Source: Planktothrix sp. UBA8402
Lineage (GTDB): Bacteria > Cyanobacteriota > Cyanobacteriia > Cyanobacteriales > Microcoleaceae
Direction: 5' to 3'
Assembly (NCBI GenBank): GCA_003456035.1
Contig: DMPJ01000124.1
Span: forward strand, 2,156 to 8,154
DNA length: 5,999 nucleotides
Shown: piece after piece, positions 5,953-5,999 of the stretch
Layout: each line of letters opens with the position of its first letter
How positions within the stretch are numbered: the first letter of the stretch is position 1
Notes under the pieces: generated by a model
What the model was told of the DNA's origin: nothing
Databases searched by the model: none
Seen by the model: only the letters and a program-made list of their open reading frames with translations
Translations under genes and position numbers: made by a program

Positions 5953-5983
5953 GTAGGGTGCGTAAGCGCAGCGCACGCACCAA
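5953..5983 (+). repeat. Palindromic GGTGCGT...ACGCACC element, copy 2
   Basis: Outer arms GGTGCGT (5957-5963) and ACGCACC (5975-5981) match copy 1 at 3561-3593, as do the flanks GTAGGG and CAA. The inner stem is GC/GC instead of GGC/GCC, and the loop is GCA instead of GAA. Like copy 1, it lies downstream of a gene and reads GTAGGG... in that gene's sense direction, here just past the cysH terminator. Confidence 0.85.
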
Positions 5984-5999
5984 TATTAAATCACAATCA

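Overview
The window looks like chromosomal DNA of a cyanobacterium, most likely a filamentous, moderately AT-rich one of the Planktothrix/Oscillatoria/Microcoleus kind (the genus is inference). The signs are a cyanoexosortase A-type gene beside its dedicated partner, two HIP1 octamers (GCGATCGC), heptamer-type GGGGAAT/GGGCAAT repeats, scattered short palindromes between genes, and mostly absent Shine-Dalgarno sequences. All five genes are complete.

Positions 15-3396 (minus strand) are a three-gene cluster read from right to left: cyanoexosortase A (crtA-type, 2530-3396), the cyanoexosortase A system-associated protein (1691-2395), and a Wza-like outer-membrane polysaccharide export protein with SLBB domains (15-1661). 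The exosortase would cut and sort PEP-CTERM-type proteins at the inner membrane. The partner is a one-pass membrane protein. The export protein suggests that the sorted proteins and a secreted polysaccharide are parts of one extracellular matrix or sheath system. No PEP-CTERM substrate is encoded here.

The spacer between exosortase and partner (2396-2529) is packed with direct and inverted repeats. The exosortase leader (3397-3452) has a four-copy 11-bp tandem repeat and contains no G in the mRNA sense.

Positions 3601-4743 (minus strand) encode a DegT/DnrJ/EryC1/StrS-family PLP sugar aminotransferase, plausibly making an amino sugar for a surface polysaccharide. It is separated from the exosortase by a 204-bp gap holding two palindromic elements.

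Positions 4744-5014 are a divergent intergenic region. Positions 5015-5899 (plus strand) encode the assimilatory PAPS reductase CysH, followed by a good intrinsic terminator and then a second copy of the palindromic element that also lies behind the aminotransferase gene.

No wholly new system is evident. The points most worth a second look are the repeat-loaded leader and spacer of the exosortase operon, and the pair of structurally matched 3'-end palindromes.
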